A stretch of DNA of 64,000 bases from Confluentibacter sediminis (GCF_003258355.1 NZ_QKPO01000007.1:1-64000), one strand, 5' to 3'. Numbered from the stretch's first letter, positions 16,601 to 26,330 are shown. Numbers and translations are program-made. Notes: generated from the letters alone by a model not told the origin.

Positions 16601-19600
16601 TTAATTTTTCGAGGTTACTAAATTGTTGATGGCTTCCACATTGCGGTTTTTACCTTTAAACCTTATTACTAGTTTATCAAACGCGGCATACACTACTGGA
16701 ACGACAATAAGAGTGAGCAATAAAGAACTGATGAGTCCACCTATAATTACCCAGGCCAATCCGTTGTTGAGCTCAGCTCCGGCTCCATTGGCCAGGGCAA
16801 TAGGAACCATTCCAATAACCATGGCTATGGTTGTCATTAATATAGGACGTAAACGTGCGTGATTGGCATTGACCAAAGCATTAAACGTATCTAAGCCCTC
16901 CGCTTTTTGATGATTGGTATAATCGACCAGAAGAATGGCATTTTTCGCCACCAAGCCAATAAGCATAATGATTCCCAAAATGGTAAATATGTTCAGGGCA
17001 TTATTGGTAAGCGCCAAGGCCCAAAGTGCCCCAATAAAGGAAAGCGGAATGGAGAACAATACCACTAACGGGTAGAGGTAACTGTCATATAAAACCACCA
17101 AAATCAAATAAACCAGTATAATCGCTGCCAATAAGGCAATGAGTAAAGTTCCGAAGCTATCGGACTGGTTTTCCATATCGCCACCCCAGATGTAACTTAC
17201 CCCATTGTTTCGGGGAATCTTGGTAAAAGCTTCTTCCCAATCGGCCGCAATATCCCCCGAAGGCCTACCAGCTGCCTGTGCAGAAATAGTCACTGCAGCA
17301 CTTTTATCCCTGCGTTCAAGAAAACTGGGACCTGTTCCTTCACTAATAGTTGCGAACTGGGATAGTTTTATCCTATTGCCTTCAGTATTTACAAAAGAAA
17401 TATCACTAACATTTTGAATCGATGACCGATGCGCCGCATTGTATTTAATGTTAATGTCATACTCATAAGCTCCTGCTCGAAATTTACCATCGGTGTTTCC
17501 GTTGAAGGCCGTTTGCATAGCCATTCCTACATCCTGCAATCCAATCCCTAAAGCCGCCATTTTATCCCGGTCTATGGATACCTGTATTTCAGGATTTCCT
17601 TTTTCTGCACTGGTTTTTATTTGGGTAGCTCCAGGAAGTTTTGCCAAAGAATCCAAGGCTTTTCTAGAAAATTCCAAAGCATCTGCATAATTGGGAGCAG
17701 TAATGGTCAAGGAGATGGGAGCGTCATCAGCGCCTCCTACAATACTTACCGTAGCGGTTTTAATTTTCACTCCAACTAAGGCTTGTTGTAATTCCCTTTT
17801 CACTTTTGCGGCAAATACGGTGGTTTTATCTTTCCGCTTAGTTTTATCGACTAAGGCTACCGTAATTTCAGATTTAAAAGGAGTTTCCTGGATTCCGGCA
17901 GTTCCGTCACTACTTTGCCCCACAGTAGTGACCAAGCGGGTAACTTCAGGATGTTGACTTAGTATTTTTTCGGCTTTTTGAGTGGCCAGATTCGTGGTTT
18001 CCAAAGAAGCATCTTTGTTGAGTTCCAATTGTACCACAAACTGTCCGCGATCTACCGGAGGAAGGAATTCCCCACCAATAAAGCCCGTTACCAAAAGCGA
18101 ACACGAACCTATAAATAATAACATAACAAAGAGGCTGGTTTTTCCTTTGTGAATCAGCGACCATTTTAATAAACCACTTACAAAATGTGTGAATTTATCC
18201 AGTCCTTTTTCAAAGCCTAAAATGATTCTTCCAAAGAAATTTTTACCCGATATCTTTCCTAATTTTCCGAACCGGGAAGAAAGCCAGGGAACAATGGTAA
18301 AGGAGGAAAGCAAGGAAAATAAGGTCGCTAGGATAACGGTAACGCAAAATTGGGAAATGAGATTGGAAACCAAACCGGTACTCATTGCAATGGGAAGGAA
18401 TACCACCACAATAACCAGCGTAATTGCCGAAACCGTAAAGCCTATTTCTACCGTACCATCATAAGCAGCTTGTACCCTGTTTTTCCCCATTTCCATATGG
18501 CGGTATATATTTTCCAATACTACAATGGCATCATCTACCAAAATACCTACCACAAGTGAAAGTCCCAGTAAACTCATCAGGTTTAGCGTATATCCCAAGA
18601 GGTACATTCCTATAAACGTAGCTATAAGCGATGCGGGAATGGAAACCATTACAATAAAAGCGTTACGTATGGTATGCAGGAAAAACAGCATGACCACAGC
18701 GACCAGTACTACCGCTAATATTAAATCGTGCATGACGGCATCGGAGGCTTGTAAGGTAAATTCACTGCTGTCATCTACAACGGACAAGTTCACCTCATTG
18801 CCGGCATATTGCGCCTCCATTTCTTGTAAACTGCGGTGAATGGCTTCACTCACTTCTACAGCATTGGCGTCCGACTGTTTCATTACCTGCATGATAATAG
18901 CATCTTTGCCATTTACCCGAGCTATTTTATTTACCTCTTTTTGGGTATCCCTTACTTCAGCGATATCGCGTACCCGAACCTGAATTCCATCTGTTGAGCT
19001 CACCACTAAATTGCGTAGCTCCTCCACATTTTCATATTTACCTGATAAACGGATCAGCACTCGATTGTGTCGCGTCTTTAAATCTCCGGTAGGATAATCA
19101 ATATTGGAGCTCAAAATAATGCTGACCACCTGGGGCAATGTTAAGTTGAAACCTTTTACTTTTTCGGGATCTATGTTGACCTGTATTTCTCTTTCAGAAC
19201 CTCCGATCATGTTTACCTGTCCTACCCCTTTTATACTGGAAAGAACCGGTTGTATCTTTTTATCCAGTAAATCATAAAATTCGGTCTCTTCCATATTGGC
19301 AGTGGCACCTATGGTAATGATTGGCAGGTCACTTAAGGAAAATTTACTTAATGACGGCGGATCTGCATCATCGGGTAAATCTTTTTCAATCGCATTAACC
19401 TTACGCTGAGCATCGTTTAAGGACTCATTTTCATCAGCATCAGAATCCAGCGTAAGCATTACCGTTGAAAGTCCTTCAAAAGATTTCGATTCTATTTTTT
19501 TAACATTTTCCACCGAAGAAATGGCATCTTCAATCTTCTTGGTCACGGAATTTTCTACTTCACTGGAAGAGGCACCCGGATAGCTCGTAGAAATGGTAAT

Positions 19601-19732
19601 TAAATTCAGGCTAAATTTGGGTAACAATTCATACCCTAATCTATTGTAACTGTAGAGTCCACCCAAAATGAGGATGGTAAAAATTACCACCACAATTGTG
19701 GGACGCTTGATAGGTATTTCTGCTATTTTCAT
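16601..19732 (-). CDS. RND efflux pump inner-membrane transporter (AcrB/HAE1 or HME-like)
   Basis: About 1043 aa from the ATG at 19732, which gives the typical start MKIAEIPIKRP; the longer frame to 19792 would overlap the adaptor gene. It has twelve membrane helices, a first helix at residues 12-30, and two large periplasmic loops (porter domains). The RND signatures DDAIVVLENIYRHME and GLVAKNAILLVDYTNH are present. The pump uses proton-motive force to drive substrates out through an adaptor and a TolC-type duct. It is the last gene of a tolC-adaptor-pump operon. The DNA is clearly richer in G+C than its surroundings (34 of 60 bases at 17221-17280), which suggests recent acquisition. The substrate range is unknown. 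Confidence 0.95.
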   Translation of the reverse strand: MKIAEIPIKRPTIVVVIFTILILGGLYSYNRLGYELLPKFSLNLITISTSYPGASSSEVENSVTKKIEDAISSVENVKKIESKSFEGLSTVMLTLDSDADENESLNDAQRKVNAIEKDLPDDADPPSLSKFSLSDLPIITIGATANMEETEFYDLLDKKIQPVLSSIKGVGQVNMIGGSEREIQVNIDPEKVKGFNLTLPQVVSIILSSNIDYPTGDLKTRHNRVLIRLSGKYENVEELRNLVVSSTDGIQVRVRDIAEVRDTQKEVNKIARVNGKDAIIMQVMKQSDANAVEVSEAIHRSLQEMEAQYAGNEVNLSVVDDSSEFTLQASDAVMHDLILAVVLVAVVMLFFLHTIRNAFIVMVSIPASLIATFIGMYLLGYTLNLMSLLGLSLVVGILVDDAIVVLENIYRHMEMGKNRVQAAYDGTVEIGFTVSAITLVIVVVFLPIAMSTGLVSNLISQFCVTVILATLFSLLSSFTIVPWLSSRFGKLGKISGKNFFGRIILGFEKGLDKFTHFVSGLLKWSLIHKGKTSLFVMLLFIGSCSLLVTGFIGGEFLPPVDRGQFVVQLELNKDASLETTNLATQKAEKILSQHPEVTRLVTTVGQSSDGTAGIQETPFKSEITVALVDKTKRKDKTTVFAAKVKRELQQALVGVKIKTATVSIVGGADDAPISLTITAPNYADALEFSRKALDSLAKLPGATQIKTSAEKGNPEIQVSIDRDKMAALGIGLQDVGMAMQTAFNGNTDGKFRAGAYEYDINIKYNAAHRSSIQNVSDISFVNTEGNRIKLSQFATISEGTGPSFLERRDKSAAVTISAQAAGRPSGDIAADWEEAFTKIPRNNGVSYIWGGDMENQSDSFGTLLIALLAAIILVYLILVVLYDSYLYPLVVLFSIPLSFIGALWALALTNNALNIFTILGIIMLIGLVAKNAILLVDYTNHQKAEGLDTFNALVNANHARLRPILMTTIAMVIGMVPIALANGAGAELNNGLAWVIIGGLISSLLLTLIVVPVVYAAFDKLVIRFKGKNRNVEAINNLVTSKN

Positions 19733-19742
19733 TGTATATCTT

Positions 19743-20807
19743 TTATTGAATAATTTGTATTGGAGATTGATCCTCCAGATTGATTTGTCCACTGGTTACC
19801 ACGACATCACCAACTTCCAATCCGTTTAAGATTTCAACGTTATGGTTAAAGCTTCTTCCGGTTTGTACTTTTTGTAGGTGAACCTTATTACTGTTTACGA
19901 CGAAAACTTCACTTTCCCCCAGTCCTTCGGTAAAGGCATTTCGAGAAATGACTTTTACCGGTTTAATTTCTGAAGATGGCGTTTCAAATAATGCTGTAGC
20001 ATACATTCCCGCTTTGATAGGGGAGGTCATTTTGTTTTTCAATATGATTTCTACGGGAAAATTAAGAGCATTATCAGCTTTTGCGGCTATAAAAGAAACG
20101 TTGCCCGTAAAGGTTGTATCTGGATATACACTCAATTGTATCTGTGCCTGCTGACCGACCTGAATATTGGAAACTTGTAGTTCCGGTACGGTTACCTGAA
20201 GTTTTAGGGTGCTGATATCTACAATTTCAAAAAGTGATGTAGCCGTATTTACGACTGTCCCTGGTTCTATGTATTTTTTATTTACAATACCATTTATAGT
20301 GGCCTTAATACGGGTGTCTTCCACATCTAAATTGGCATTTTCTAAGGTTGATTTGGCGTTGTCCAACTGCAATTTCATCTGTTCCAATTGCTCCTTTGTT
20401 ATCCCACCCGTTTTGAAGGCACTTTGATAACGGTTGTAATTTTCTAAGGCATTTTGGTAATGGGCATTGGCATTCTGATGAGAAATATTTGCTTGGTCTT
20501 TTTTAAGATATGCCAAGGTTTGTCCTATTGTTACCATATCGCCTTCCTTTACCATTATTTTTTGAATAGTACCCGTAGTTTCTGGGGTCACAATCAATTG
20601 TTGTACTGGCTCAAAGATACCATTGCTACTATAGGTGAGTTGTGGAACCATACGTTTTACCGTGTCCACCTTAACACTAATAGCTTCATTTTTTTCGGTG
20701 ATAACCCTTGTTTCCTCTTGATTTTGCTTTTTATTGGAAAGGAGTATGTATATCGCTCCACCAAGGACTATTGTACCTAGGATTATACTGTATATTATTT
20801 TTTTCAT
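19743..20807 (-). CDS. RND efflux periplasmic adaptor (membrane fusion protein)
   Basis: A 354-aa protein with an N-terminal signal/anchor (residues 4-24). A biotinyl-lipoyl-like half follows (TIQKIMVKEGDMVTIGQTLAYL), then an alpha-helical hairpin (about 105-165, coiled coil), the second lipoyl half (IKATINGIVNKKYIEPGTVV) and a beta-barrel domain (LQVTVPELQVSNIQVGQ). The C-terminal membrane-proximal domain ends in VVTSGQINLEDQSPIQI. Order and size match AcrA/MexA-type adaptors that bridge pump and outer-membrane duct. It starts 7 bp after the tolC stop and ends 10 bp before the pump start, so the operon is tightly packed. Confidence 0.94.
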   Translation of the reverse strand: MKKIIYSIILGTIVLGGAIYILLSNKKQNQEETRVITEKNEAISVKVDTVKRMVPQLTYSSNGIFEPVQQLIVTPETTGTIQKIMVKEGDMVTIGQTLAYLKKDQANISHQNANAHYQNALENYNRYQSAFKTGGITKEQLEQMKLQLDNAKSTLENANLDVEDTRIKATINGIVNKKYIEPGTVVNTATSLFEIVDISTLKLQVTVPELQVSNIQVGQQAQIQLSVYPDTTFTGNVSFIAAKADNALNFPVEIILKNKMTSPIKAGMYATALFETPSSEIKPVKVISRNAFTEGLGESEVFVVNSNKVHLQKVQTGRSFNHNVEILNGLEVGDVVVTSGQINLEDQSPIQIIQ

Positions 20808-20814
20808 TTTCTGC

Positions 20815-22167
20815 TTATTTTAATAGGGTTTGTAATTCGCCTTTTGATTTTAAATAGTTTAGTTGTGCTAGGCGATAATCGAGTACCGCTTTGTTATAAT
20901 TATTCTGTGCTTCAGTCAGGGAAGTTTCGGCATCAAGGACATCGGTTAACGGAGCGAGTCCGTTAGTGTAGTTGTTCTGAATATCTTCTACCACTTCTTT
21001 GGCCAGCACTACATTTTGCTGCTGATTTTCTATAGTAATCTCACTATTTCTGATTTGATTTTTTGCATTTTCGAAATCTGACCGAAGCGATAGTTTTTTA
21101 TCTTCTATATCTAGTTGAATGGCTTCCACATCTAATTGCGCTTGCCGTACTTTAGCCCGTGTTTTAAATCCTGAAAAAATGGGGATGTGCAGATTGAGGG
21201 TAATATTGGAATAATCTGTCCAGTACACCTGTTGAGTTTCATCCTTACCAATGGGAAACGTATCGCCTAAACCCTGATAATGATATTGAGCACTAAGACT
21301 AAGTGTAGGATAATTGTCCGCCCTACTTTCCTGCAACGCATAGTGGCGTAACTCTTTCTCTTTCGCCAACGATTGATAAGCATTGAGTGAGCTTACGTCA
21401 AAAGTTTCTTTTTCAATTTGAGGTAGAAGTGGAGTAGGCTCTTCTGTTAATGTTATCTTCATCTCTATTGGTAAACCTATTAAAAACTTAAGTGTATTTT
21501 TACTGATTTGAATGGAATTCTGAAGTTCTTGTTGCTGCGCCTGAATGTTAGCTACTTTTACCTGAATGCGCTTTACATCTATTCCCTTAGCCAGTCCATT
21601 TTCAAATTGACTTTTAATAATTTGCTGAATCTTTACAGTATTTTGATACGTGGTATCTACTGCATTTAGATTGGCTTGTAAAATGAGGGTGCTGTAATAT
21701 TGCGAAGCTACTTTTTCGATTACATTTTCTTGCGTAAGTTGCTGATTGATCTGGTAAAACTCCCGTGTAGATTTTGCCGCTTTCAATCCGATAAACACCG
21801 ATTGATCAAATAATTTTTGCGTTAAATTGATTCCTCCATCGGCATTCCATTTTTGTCCCAAAGGTGCCATTATTACGGTACCGGGCTTTCCCATAATTTC
21901 CCCAGGTAAAGCTGTTTTCTGAAGAATAGGATTATTAATCAGGTTGCCATCTAGTGCGATGGTGGGCAATATCTCAGCCCTTTTTTCCTGAATTTGATAT
22001 TCGCTTTTGGAGATATCCAATGCTGTCTTTTTAGCGTCCGCTTTGTGTTCAAGTGCATATTTCAATGCCTCTTTTAAAGATAGATCCTTGGTTTTCTGGG
22101 CATTTACTTGCAGAAAAGTAGTGAGAAGTACTCCGAAGAGGAGTAAAAGTTTTCCGTGTTTTATCAT
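20815..22167 (-). CDS. TolC-family outer membrane efflux protein
   Basis: A 450-aa protein with a signal peptide ending around VNAQK. It has two repeats of long helices and beta segments typical of outer membrane efflux proteins (LSLKEALKYALEHKADAKKTALDI at the start of repeat one; IFSGFKTRAKVRQAQLDVEA in repeat two). The C-terminal LTEAQNNYNKAVLDYRLAQLNYLKSKGEL is also typical. It forms the outer-membrane exit duct of the RND pump. It is the first gene of the operon. Two near-identical TetR-type palindromes lie 18-105 bp upstream of its start. Confidence 0.94.
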   Translation of the reverse strand: MIKHGKLLLLFGVLLTTFLQVNAQKTKDLSLKEALKYALEHKADAKKTALDISKSEYQIQEKRAEILPTIALDGNLINNPILQKTALPGEIMGKPGTVIMAPLGQKWNADGGINLTQKLFDQSVFIGLKAAKSTREFYQINQQLTQENVIEKVASQYYSTLILQANLNAVDTTYQNTVKIQQIIKSQFENGLAKGIDVKRIQVKVANIQAQQQELQNSIQISKNTLKFLIGLPIEMKITLTEEPTPLLPQIEKETFDVSSLNAYQSLAKEKELRHYALQESRADNYPTLSLSAQYHYQGLGDTFPIGKDETQQVYWTDYSNITLNLHIPIFSGFKTRAKVRQAQLDVEAIQLDIEDKKLSLRSDFENAKNQIRNSEITIENQQQNVVLAKEVVEDIQNNYTNGLAPLTDVLDAETSLTEAQNNYNKAVLDYRLAQLNYLKSKGELQTLLK

Positions 22168-22184
22168 ATTAATTATTGTTTAAT

Positions 22185-22200
22185 CCGACTGTTCGGTATG
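22185..22200 (-). promoter_or_regulatory. TetR operator O1 upstream of tolC
   Basis: CCGACTGTTCGGTATG, 18 bp upstream of the tolC ATG. The core CCGA-N4-TCGG is palindromic, and the extension TATG is shared with the two other copies. Confidence 0.7.
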
Positions 22201-22256
22201 TTTGTGGTTAAAAAAATTGTTATATTAATAGTTATTTATTCATAAGAGTGGTTAGT

Positions 22257-22272
22257 CCGACCATTCGGTATG
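22257..22272 (-). promoter_or_regulatory. TetR operator O2 upstream of tolC
   Basis: CCGACCATTCGGTATG, 72 bp from O1, differs from it at only three positions (the CTG/CAT centre). It lies between tetR and tolC, in the tolC promoter region. Confidence 0.7.
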
Positions 22273-22289
22273 TGGATACGTAAATTTTT

Positions 22290-22895
22290 TTAAGGTTTTA
22301 CACTTTCGTAAAGACTGTCCCAGATTTCCTTTACCTCATTAAAAAGTTTATCAGAACTGCTTATCATTATCATATGCATTGCAATTCCATCACTACTATA
22401 TACAAATTGCTTGGCTAAATTTTTAGGTGAAAACCTAGTCTTGATTTCTCCGGTAGTCATTGCATTGGTAATGACTTTTTCCCAAGCCTTCAATTCTTCC
22501 TGAATCCTGTTGGTCTGTTGTTCTTTAATTTCTGGTAACAAGCGAAGGGCATCAAATAGAATATAATACATATTATTGGGGAAATCTCCCTCGAAAGTTT
22601 CCTTATACCAACTGTTCAATATCATATCACGGTTTTGAAGAATCTCAAGATTGGCCTTATAAAATGATTGTAAAGAATTGGAGGGTAAAGTATTGTAGTC
22701 AAAATGAAGCATTTGACTGAAATAAACATCTATCACTTCTTTAAACACCTCTTCTTTACTACTGAAATAATGATAAAAAGCTCCTTTTGAAAACCCTGAA
22801 CTTTTTACAATTTCTTTCATCGTTACTTCTTTAAAACCTTTTTGTAAAAAAAGAAGTAATGAGGTTTTTAATATTTGTCCTTTAGAGTCTTTCAT
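22290..22895 (-). CDS. TetR/AcrR-family repressor of the efflux operon
   Basis: A 201-aa protein from the ATG at 22895 (start MKDSKGQIL). The longer frame to 22943 is rejected because a promoter and operator occupy that stretch. The N-terminal helix-turn-helix is clear: ILKTSLLLFLQKGFKEVTM, then KEIVKSSGFSKGAFYHYFSS (about residues 24-50). The C-terminal ligand domain is divergent, as usual. It lies immediately upstream of tolC in the same direction. Matching palindromes sit in front of both tetR and tolC, which indicates repression of the pump and of itself. The inducer is likely a pump substrate, not identifiable here. Confidence 0.93.
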   Translation of the reverse strand: MKDSKGQILKTSLLLFLQKGFKEVTMKEIVKSSGFSKGAFYHYFSSKEEVFKEVIDVYFSQMLHFDYNTLPSNSLQSFYKANLEILQNRDMILNSWYKETFEGDFPNNMYYILFDALRLLPEIKEQQTNRIQEELKAWEKVITNAMTTGEIKTRFSPKNLAKQFVYSSDGIAMHMIMISSSDKLFNEVKEIWDSLYESVKP

Positions 22896-22899
22896 AAAA

Positions 22900-22923
22900 C
22901 CGAACGTTTGGTATGCAAATATA
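22900..22923 (-). promoter_or_regulatory. tetR promoter with overlapping operator O3
   Basis: On the minus strand a TATATTTG -7 element (22923-22916) is followed at once by the third palindrome copy (22915-22900; plus-strand CCGAACGTTTGGTATG). A repressor bound there would cover the transcription start, which is a standard autoregulation layout. Confidence 0.7.
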
Positions 22924-23451
22924 CTAAGAATTGTTTTACTCACAACTAAAAGGTAATTTTTTTTTATAAATAGAACTTGTCGCTATATAATTGTATGGAA
23001 GCTCCAGAAAATGTATGTATACAATAAATCCTCTTTTAGCTTCAATGATAATTTTAGGTTAAAAAAGGATTTTATGACGAGATAGATATACTGGAAAAAT
23101 ATATTTTCAAAGAGGCAATAAAGAGGTGAAAATGCTTCTAAAGGGGAAATAAATATACAATTATCTGAAAAGTAAGTGATTAAAATTTTTTTAAGCGGTC
23201 AGTATATCAGCTAGAAATTTTAAATCTTATATTAATTGGTTCGAATTCTGTACCATATCGTTCACCAAAACTAAAATTGGTTAGTAACAAAACCATGTTA
23301 TTTTATTAATTACGTGATTTTTAGGTTTCAATAAATATTAGGTTTTACAGTATTATATAAAACAAAACGAGTGTAGAAAATAGAAATATTTACGCCCGAA
23401 CTTAAACGAGATTAAATAATACCCGTATTCAAAAATATTAAAGAGGAATTT
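22924..23451. other. Long A+T-rich gap, no gene seen
   Basis: About 530 bases with stops in all frames and no protein-like stretch, RNA gene or repeat that I can recognise. It lies between the efflux block and a carboxylesterase and may be the far edge of the acquired region. Confidence 0.5.
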
Positions 23452-23484
23452 AAAAAAAAAGGGCATTAAATAAAGCCCCTTTTC
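23452..23484 (-). terminator. Terminator after the carboxylesterase gene
   Basis: On the minus strand AGGGGC and GCCCTT pair around a 10-base loop and are followed by a run of nine T (plus-strand A run 23452-23460). Confidence 0.65.
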
Positions 23485-23508
23485 TTTTATGATGCGTTCT
23501 TGAAGTTT

Positions 23509-25077
23509 TTATTTAGCCCAAGCTTTGCCTTCTGGTGTTCGTCGCCATTCAAAATAATCATCTAATACCTCAAGCGAAGCTGCGCTTGGTACAGGACCTA
23601 TATGAGGTGTAGGACCTAAATACATAACTTTTGGATTGGCATCACTAAATGCCGGCCATTCTGGAACATTTTTTCCATTTGGATGACCATATTTGGCAAA
23701 ATTTGTCCAATAAGTTCCCATGGCTTCAGAGATTTCAAGATCAGATTTCGTTGTTTGGGGATTTGAAGGATCCAAATTCATAAAAACATAGGCAACATCT
23801 TGACCGTGAGGAGAGCCTTTGCCGTAATTGGGTGAATCTTCTGGATAATCTGGGTGTTGGTCGAAATAATATAAATATGCTTTATGTTGTCCTTTTTTTG
23901 ACTGTAACCTTGCCCAACTCCATGTTTGCCATCCAAAGGCTGTATCGCGAGATAAATCGCGTGCTGTTTTAGGAACGGTACTGTCGCCTACAGGATAAGC
24001 TTTTATTAAGTCATCAGCGAATTTGCCATAACGTTCTTTGACACTAGTGATAAACTCTTCGGGGTTATTGGTACGAGTAAAGCTAGCACCTTCATCAGAA
24101 TTATAACCAACTAATATGGGGGTATCGTTAAATTTACCTGCTTCATATAAAGTATATTGATCGTCTGGGATTACATACCCGTCTACAATAGGCCATCCGC
24201 CACCCATTCCCATTCCTAATGGAAGTTTATCTGCTTCAACGTTACGTAACTCAGCAATCGACGATACGCCTACTTTTTGAAGATAAGATTCGCCATCAGC
24301 TTCGGCATCTTTAAGTGTTTTCATGTTTTCACCTGGATAGGTCGTTGGACGAGATGGTCCAAAAGAACCACCGCTTTGTGAAATAGCACCGTGGAATAAT
24401 CCTTTGGCTAATGGTGAAGCAGATAACATACTAACAGCAATCCCACCAGCAGATTCTCCGAAAATAGTCACTTTGTTGGGATCTCCTCCAAATGCTGAAA
24501 TATTCTTCTGAATCCATTCAAGACCTGAAATCATATCCAAAAGGCCATAGTTTCCTGAAACATTATTAGCGTTTTCTGCACTTAATTCAGGATGCGCCAA
24601 GAACCCTAATTGACCAACTCTGTAAGGAATACTAACTAAAATAACCCCTTTATTGGCTAAGTTTTTACCGTTATAGGTTGGTTCAGAAGTGGCTCCAAAA
24701 CTAAATCCACCACCATAGATCCAGACCAATACCGGAATTTTTTCATCTGCTGATTTAGCCGGAGACCAGATGTTTAGATATAAACAATCTTCACTTTTTC
24801 CTGAAGGTGGATTTCCGCCTTGCATGGGACCTGGTGCGAATTCGGTAGTTTGTTTTACACCTTCCCATTTGTTAACAGGCTGCGGAGCTTTCCAGCGTAA
24901 ATCACCAACTGGCGGTGCAGCAAAAGGAATGCCTTTAAAAATAGTTAAACTGTCTTCAATAACACCTTGAATCACTCCATCTTCTAATTTTACTTGGCCT
25001 GGAGGCAGAGGTTGAGAACAAGAAATAGCAAAAAGAGCCATAAATAATACAGCAAAATAAATTAGGTTTTTTTTCAT
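23509..25077 (-). CDS. Type B carboxylesterase (lipoprotein or secreted)
   Basis: A 522-aa protein with a signal ending in a lipobox-like FAISCSQ (Cys20). Family blocks are in order: FKGIPFAAPPVGDLRW, SEDCLYLNIWSP (the type B signature), the nucleophile elbow FGESAGG (Ser near residue 203), GYNSDEGASF (acid) and GSPHGQDVAYVF (catalytic His). The length is normal for the family. It hydrolyses carboxylic esters in the periplasm or at the cell surface; the substrate is unknown. It stands alone with long gaps on both sides and its own terminator, so it is probably monocistronic. A paralogous role with the esterase of the SusCD locus cannot be excluded. Confidence 0.94.
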   Translation of the reverse strand: MKKNLIYFAVLFMALFAISCSQPLPPGQVKLEDGVIQGVIEDSLTIFKGIPFAAPPVGDLRWKAPQPVNKWEGVKQTTEFAPGPMQGGNPPSGKSEDCLYLNIWSPAKSADEKIPVLVWIYGGGFSFGATSEPTYNGKNLANKGVILVSIPYRVGQLGFLAHPELSAENANNVSGNYGLLDMISGLEWIQKNISAFGGDPNKVTIFGESAGGIAVSMLSASPLAKGLFHGAISQSGGSFGPSRPTTYPGENMKTLKDAEADGESYLQKVGVSSIAELRNVEADKLPLGMGMGGGWPIVDGYVIPDDQYTLYEAGKFNDTPILVGYNSDEGASFTRTNNPEEFITSVKERYGKFADDLIKAYPVGDSTVPKTARDLSRDTAFGWQTWSWARLQSKKGQHKAYLYYFDQHPDYPEDSPNYGKGSPHGQDVAYVFMNLDPSNPQTTKSDLEISEAMGTYWTNFAKYGHPNGKNVPEWPAFSDANPKVMYLGPTPHIGPVPSAASLEVLDDYFEWRRTPEGKAWAK

Positions 25078-25449
25078 AATTAGTAATATATTTAGTTTAA
25101 GTGGTTTTTTTATTATACCTATTGTATTTTCATGGTTAGTAAAAAGAACATATGTTGTTGTTATGATGAAACTTCAATAACTTGGACCTAGTATATATAT
25201 GCAAGTCGTATTTTATATGATATAAATTTAATAATATATGCTGATTATTTGCTTTAAAGACATATTTTTAAAATAAAAATCTTATTGTTTTGCATTCAGG
25301 TAAATGACTTTATATAAACTGATTATTGAATTTTTATTTTAATCTTTAACATTAAAAGAATGTTATAAAGTTGTCTTTTGTAATTTTAGTTTAATTAGTG
25401 CGTTACTCGAATAGAGCTAAATAAATGGTTTGAGTGCAGAATATATTTT
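25078..25449. other. Divergent promoter gap
   Basis: 372 bases between two divergent genes. It is very A+T rich, with one short inverted repeat (AACATT...AATGTT near 25348-25364). No gene or RNA is recognisable, so I infer only that both promoters lie here. Confidence 0.4.
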
Positions 25450-26268
25450 ATGGGGAATACGATAATTATAGGGGTTTTTGTAGCTGTATTAGTTTATATA
25501 ATTTTCCATTTTGCCGTAAAAATGATGGAAGTCGCGTATGTATTAAGGTATAGAAAACCGTTTTACATTCATTTTTATCCATTTTTAAAGAAACTTAACC
25601 AGCAACAAAAGCATATTCTAGTTAACAATTTTCATTTTTATAAGAAACTGTCTAATAAACAAAAATCTTATTTTGAACATCGGTTAGCGTTATTTATTAA
25701 AGATAAATACTTTATTGGTAGAGAGGGGGTTATAATTACCGATGAAATAAAGGTTTTAATATCTGCCACGGCTGTGATGCTTACTTTTGGATTTAGGGAT
25801 TTTTATATTGCTCTTATTTCAAAAATAGTGGTATACCCAAACAAATTTTATTCAAATACAAACAAGACCTATCATAAAGGGGAATTTAATCCGAAATTTG
25901 AAACTCTGGTATTATCTTGGGAAGATTTTAAACAGGGTTTTTGTGTAGAAAATGATAATAGGAATCTTGGTATTCATGAATTTACCCACGCTATACATTT
26001 AAATAGTATTAAAGAACGGGATATTAGTTCCGTAATTTTTAGCGATACCTTTAAGGAACTTTCAGAATTATTAGCCGAAAAAAATGATTTAAGAACGAGG
26101 TTGATGGCGTCCAAATATTTCAGAAAATATGCCTTTACCAATCAGTTTGAGTTTTTAGCGGTAGCTATTGAAAACTTTATTGAAACACCGCAGGATTTTA
26201 GGTCCGAATTTCCGGAAATTTATGGGAAGGTAAAGCAAATGCTCAATTTTGATGTCTCAGGGTATTAA
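25450..26268 (+). CDS. M90-family (MtfA-like) zinc peptidase
   Basis: A 272-aa protein with an N-terminal membrane segment (residues 4-25), so probably membrane-tethered. The zinc-binding helix is GIHEFTHAIH, a HExxH-type site. The preceding strands (ISATAVMLTFGF) and KIVVYPNKFYS match the MtfA/M90 family, as does the C-terminal block SELLAEKNDL...FLAVAIENFIETPQ with the third ligand Glu. E. coli MtfA controls glucose PTS genes through Mlc, which is absent from Bacteroidota, so the role here must differ. A weak hairpin follows the gene, and two CBS proteins lie downstream. Confidence 0.87.
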   Translation: MGNTIIIGVFVAVLVYIIFHFAVKMMEVAYVLRYRKPFYIHFYPFLKKLNQQQKHILVNNFHFYKKLSNKQKSYFEHRLALFIKDKYFIGREGVIITDEIKVLISATAVMLTFGFRDFYIALISKIVVYPNKFYSNTNKTYHKGEFNPKFETLVLSWEDFKQGFCVENDNRNLGIHEFTHAIHLNSIKERDISSVIFSDTFKELSELLAEKNDLRTRLMASKYFRKYAFTNQFEFLAVAIENFIETPQDFRSEFPEIYGKVKQMLNFDVSGY

Positions 26269-26303
26269 AGTGTGTTCTGAAAATTTCAGATATCTTATCA
26301 GAC

Positions 26304-26330
26304 AACATGATTTATGTCATGTTTTGTTTT
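26304..26330 (+). terminator. Weak terminator after the M90 peptidase gene
   Basis: AACATGA and TCATGTT pair around TTTATG, followed by TTGTTTT. It lies inside the longest possible frame of the next gene and so supports that gene's later start. Confidence 0.5.

Noticed and set aside
17493-18839. Several plus-strand frames over the RND gene
   Set aside because: They are mirror images of a long conserved gene in G+C-richer DNA, where stop codons are rarer; none resembles a known protein.
23238-23262. TTGGTTCGAATTCTG as a second tRNA remnant at the far edge of the efflux block
   Set aside because: Only the common TTCGAAT core matches; no stem pairing and no acceptor strand follow.
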